Source: Lacticaseibacillus yichunensis | GTDB lineage: Bacteria; Bacillota; Bacilli; Lactobacillales; Lactobacillaceae | Assembly (NCBI RefSeq): GCF_003946405.1 | Contig: NZ_RHOG01000015.1 | Location: 1 to 53,886 of the forward strand | Reading direction: 5' to 3' | Length of the DNA: 53,886 nucleotides | In this document: positions 53,300-53,886 of the stretch, piece after piece | Numbering within the stretch: position 1 is the first letter of the stretch | How the letters are laid out: every line of letters begins with the position of its first letter | The notes under the pieces: model-generated | Database searches by the model: none | What the model saw: only the letters and a program-made list of their open reading frames with translations | What the model was told of the DNA's origin: nothing | Translations under genes and position numbers: made by a program

Positions 53300-53886
53300 A
53301 TGACTAAGAAAATGGCCGACTTAACCATATTACTATGGCTTAAAGATGCGCCTCTTTCCTTCGTCTGAACAGATGCGGATCATTGACAACAACATTAACG
53401 CCAGCCGTTTTGCTTACAATGAGATGGTGGCGATCGACAAAGAACTCTACTTGCTTCAACAAGTTCAGATACCGATCTCGATCGTTCAAGACCGTATTGC
53501 TTATCTAAAACGACGCAGGAACAACACTCAACTGCTGTTTGCCATTCACCCTTGGTTGGCCGGCACAGGTATTGGCACCGATGTGATCGACCAAGCCAGG
53601 AGAGCTTATCAAGCGGCGTGGCACATGTTTCGTCAAGTCCACCAGGCTGGTGTCCCCGTCTTCCACCGCAAGAGCTATGATGGCAGTTATCAGTTGCCTA
53701 CTCGATACACCAAGACCGAAGCGGGTCTAACGAGCGGCTCCAACCGATTTCTCGATACCAAGCACGTTACGATCAGCGGACTGGGAAAGCTCCGCGTTTC
53801 GGGTTCACGAAAGCGCTTGTTCAGTCATGCCGATAGTATCCGTGTCGGCACTATCACAGTGCGCCGTGACGCGACTGGTCGTTACT
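53300..53886 (+). mobile_element. tnpB: IS200/IS605-type tnpB (OrfB), N-terminally frameshifted and cut by the window end
   Basis: AAGGAGGTG precedes ATG 53300, which encodes nine residues (MTKKMADLT) in frame and then diverges to a TGA at 53366. From 53328 the +1 frame continues as YYYGLKMRLFPSSEQMRIID, followed by NASRFAYNEMVAIDKELYLL and KLRVSGSRKRL, and stays open to the last base. This matches the N-terminal half of TnpB proteins, the RNA-guided nucleases of IS200/IS605 elements. One extra base near 53327 explains the break. The next usable start in the new frame, ATG 53346, has no ribosome binding site. No tnpA is seen upstream. Confidence 0.85.

Overview
The window reads as chromosomal DNA from a GC-rich member of the Lactobacillaceae. 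The evidence is a low-GC-lineage gene repertoire carried on GC-rich codons, strong AGGAGG-type ribosome binding sites, the Firmicutes order pcrA-ligA-camS-gatCAB-dagK-rlmCD, a mevalonate-pathway kinase, and several small families known mainly from lactobacilli (DUF2316, DUF3284, DUF4828-like, UPF0158). A high-GC Lacticaseibacillus-type organism is my best guess; this is inference, and no rRNA is present to confirm it.

Layout. 1-3582: a cold-shock protein, an oxidoreductase, a conserved unknown, a cell-wall glucosaminidase and a TIM-barrel protein. 3675-8599: purine block (xpt, pbuX, a divergent purK-like gene, purB). 8621-11587: RNase H, DUF1858, and a DUF438/hemerythrin/PAS sensor interrupted by one in-frame stop codon. 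11739-24152: housekeeping block pcrA-ligA-camS, gatCAB-dagK, rlmCD-UPF0158. 24161-30710: SPFH/NfeD-like pair, a GH25-fold protein without its catalytic acids, small unknowns, a second oxidoreductase and a DEAD-box helicase. 30729-30847: tRNA-Arg(CCT) and its terminator. 30869-38879: membrane zincin, MacB-like ABC transporter, M29 aminopeptidase, TetR regulator, DUF2252 protein. 38900-42453: heterodimeric ABC exporter. 42452-51952: mgsA, a wecB/glycosylasparaginase pair, YihY, glutathione peroxidase, flavodoxin, map, phosphomevalonate kinase, TMEM175-like channel. 52107-53886: GalM-fold protein, a structured AT-rich stretch, and a frameshifted IS200/IS605-type tnpB running off the end.

The most striking content is non-coding. 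Two unrelated repeat families fill most gaps over 300 bp. Family A consists of hairpins of about 93-101 nt (14 complete copies plus fragments at 8 loci). Its stem modules differ between copies but stay base-paired, which points to selection for structure. One locus holds three identical 124-bp tandem units. Family B is a 128-147-nt multibranched element (three full copies, one partial) whose helices also covary. Every locus of both families lies upstream of a rightward gene and none lies between convergent genes. I know no name for either family.

Most readable promoters carry a TGn-extended -10 box. Most convergent gene pairs share a bidirectional hairpin terminator. All functional calls rest on reading the sequence and remembered family motifs; no database search was run.
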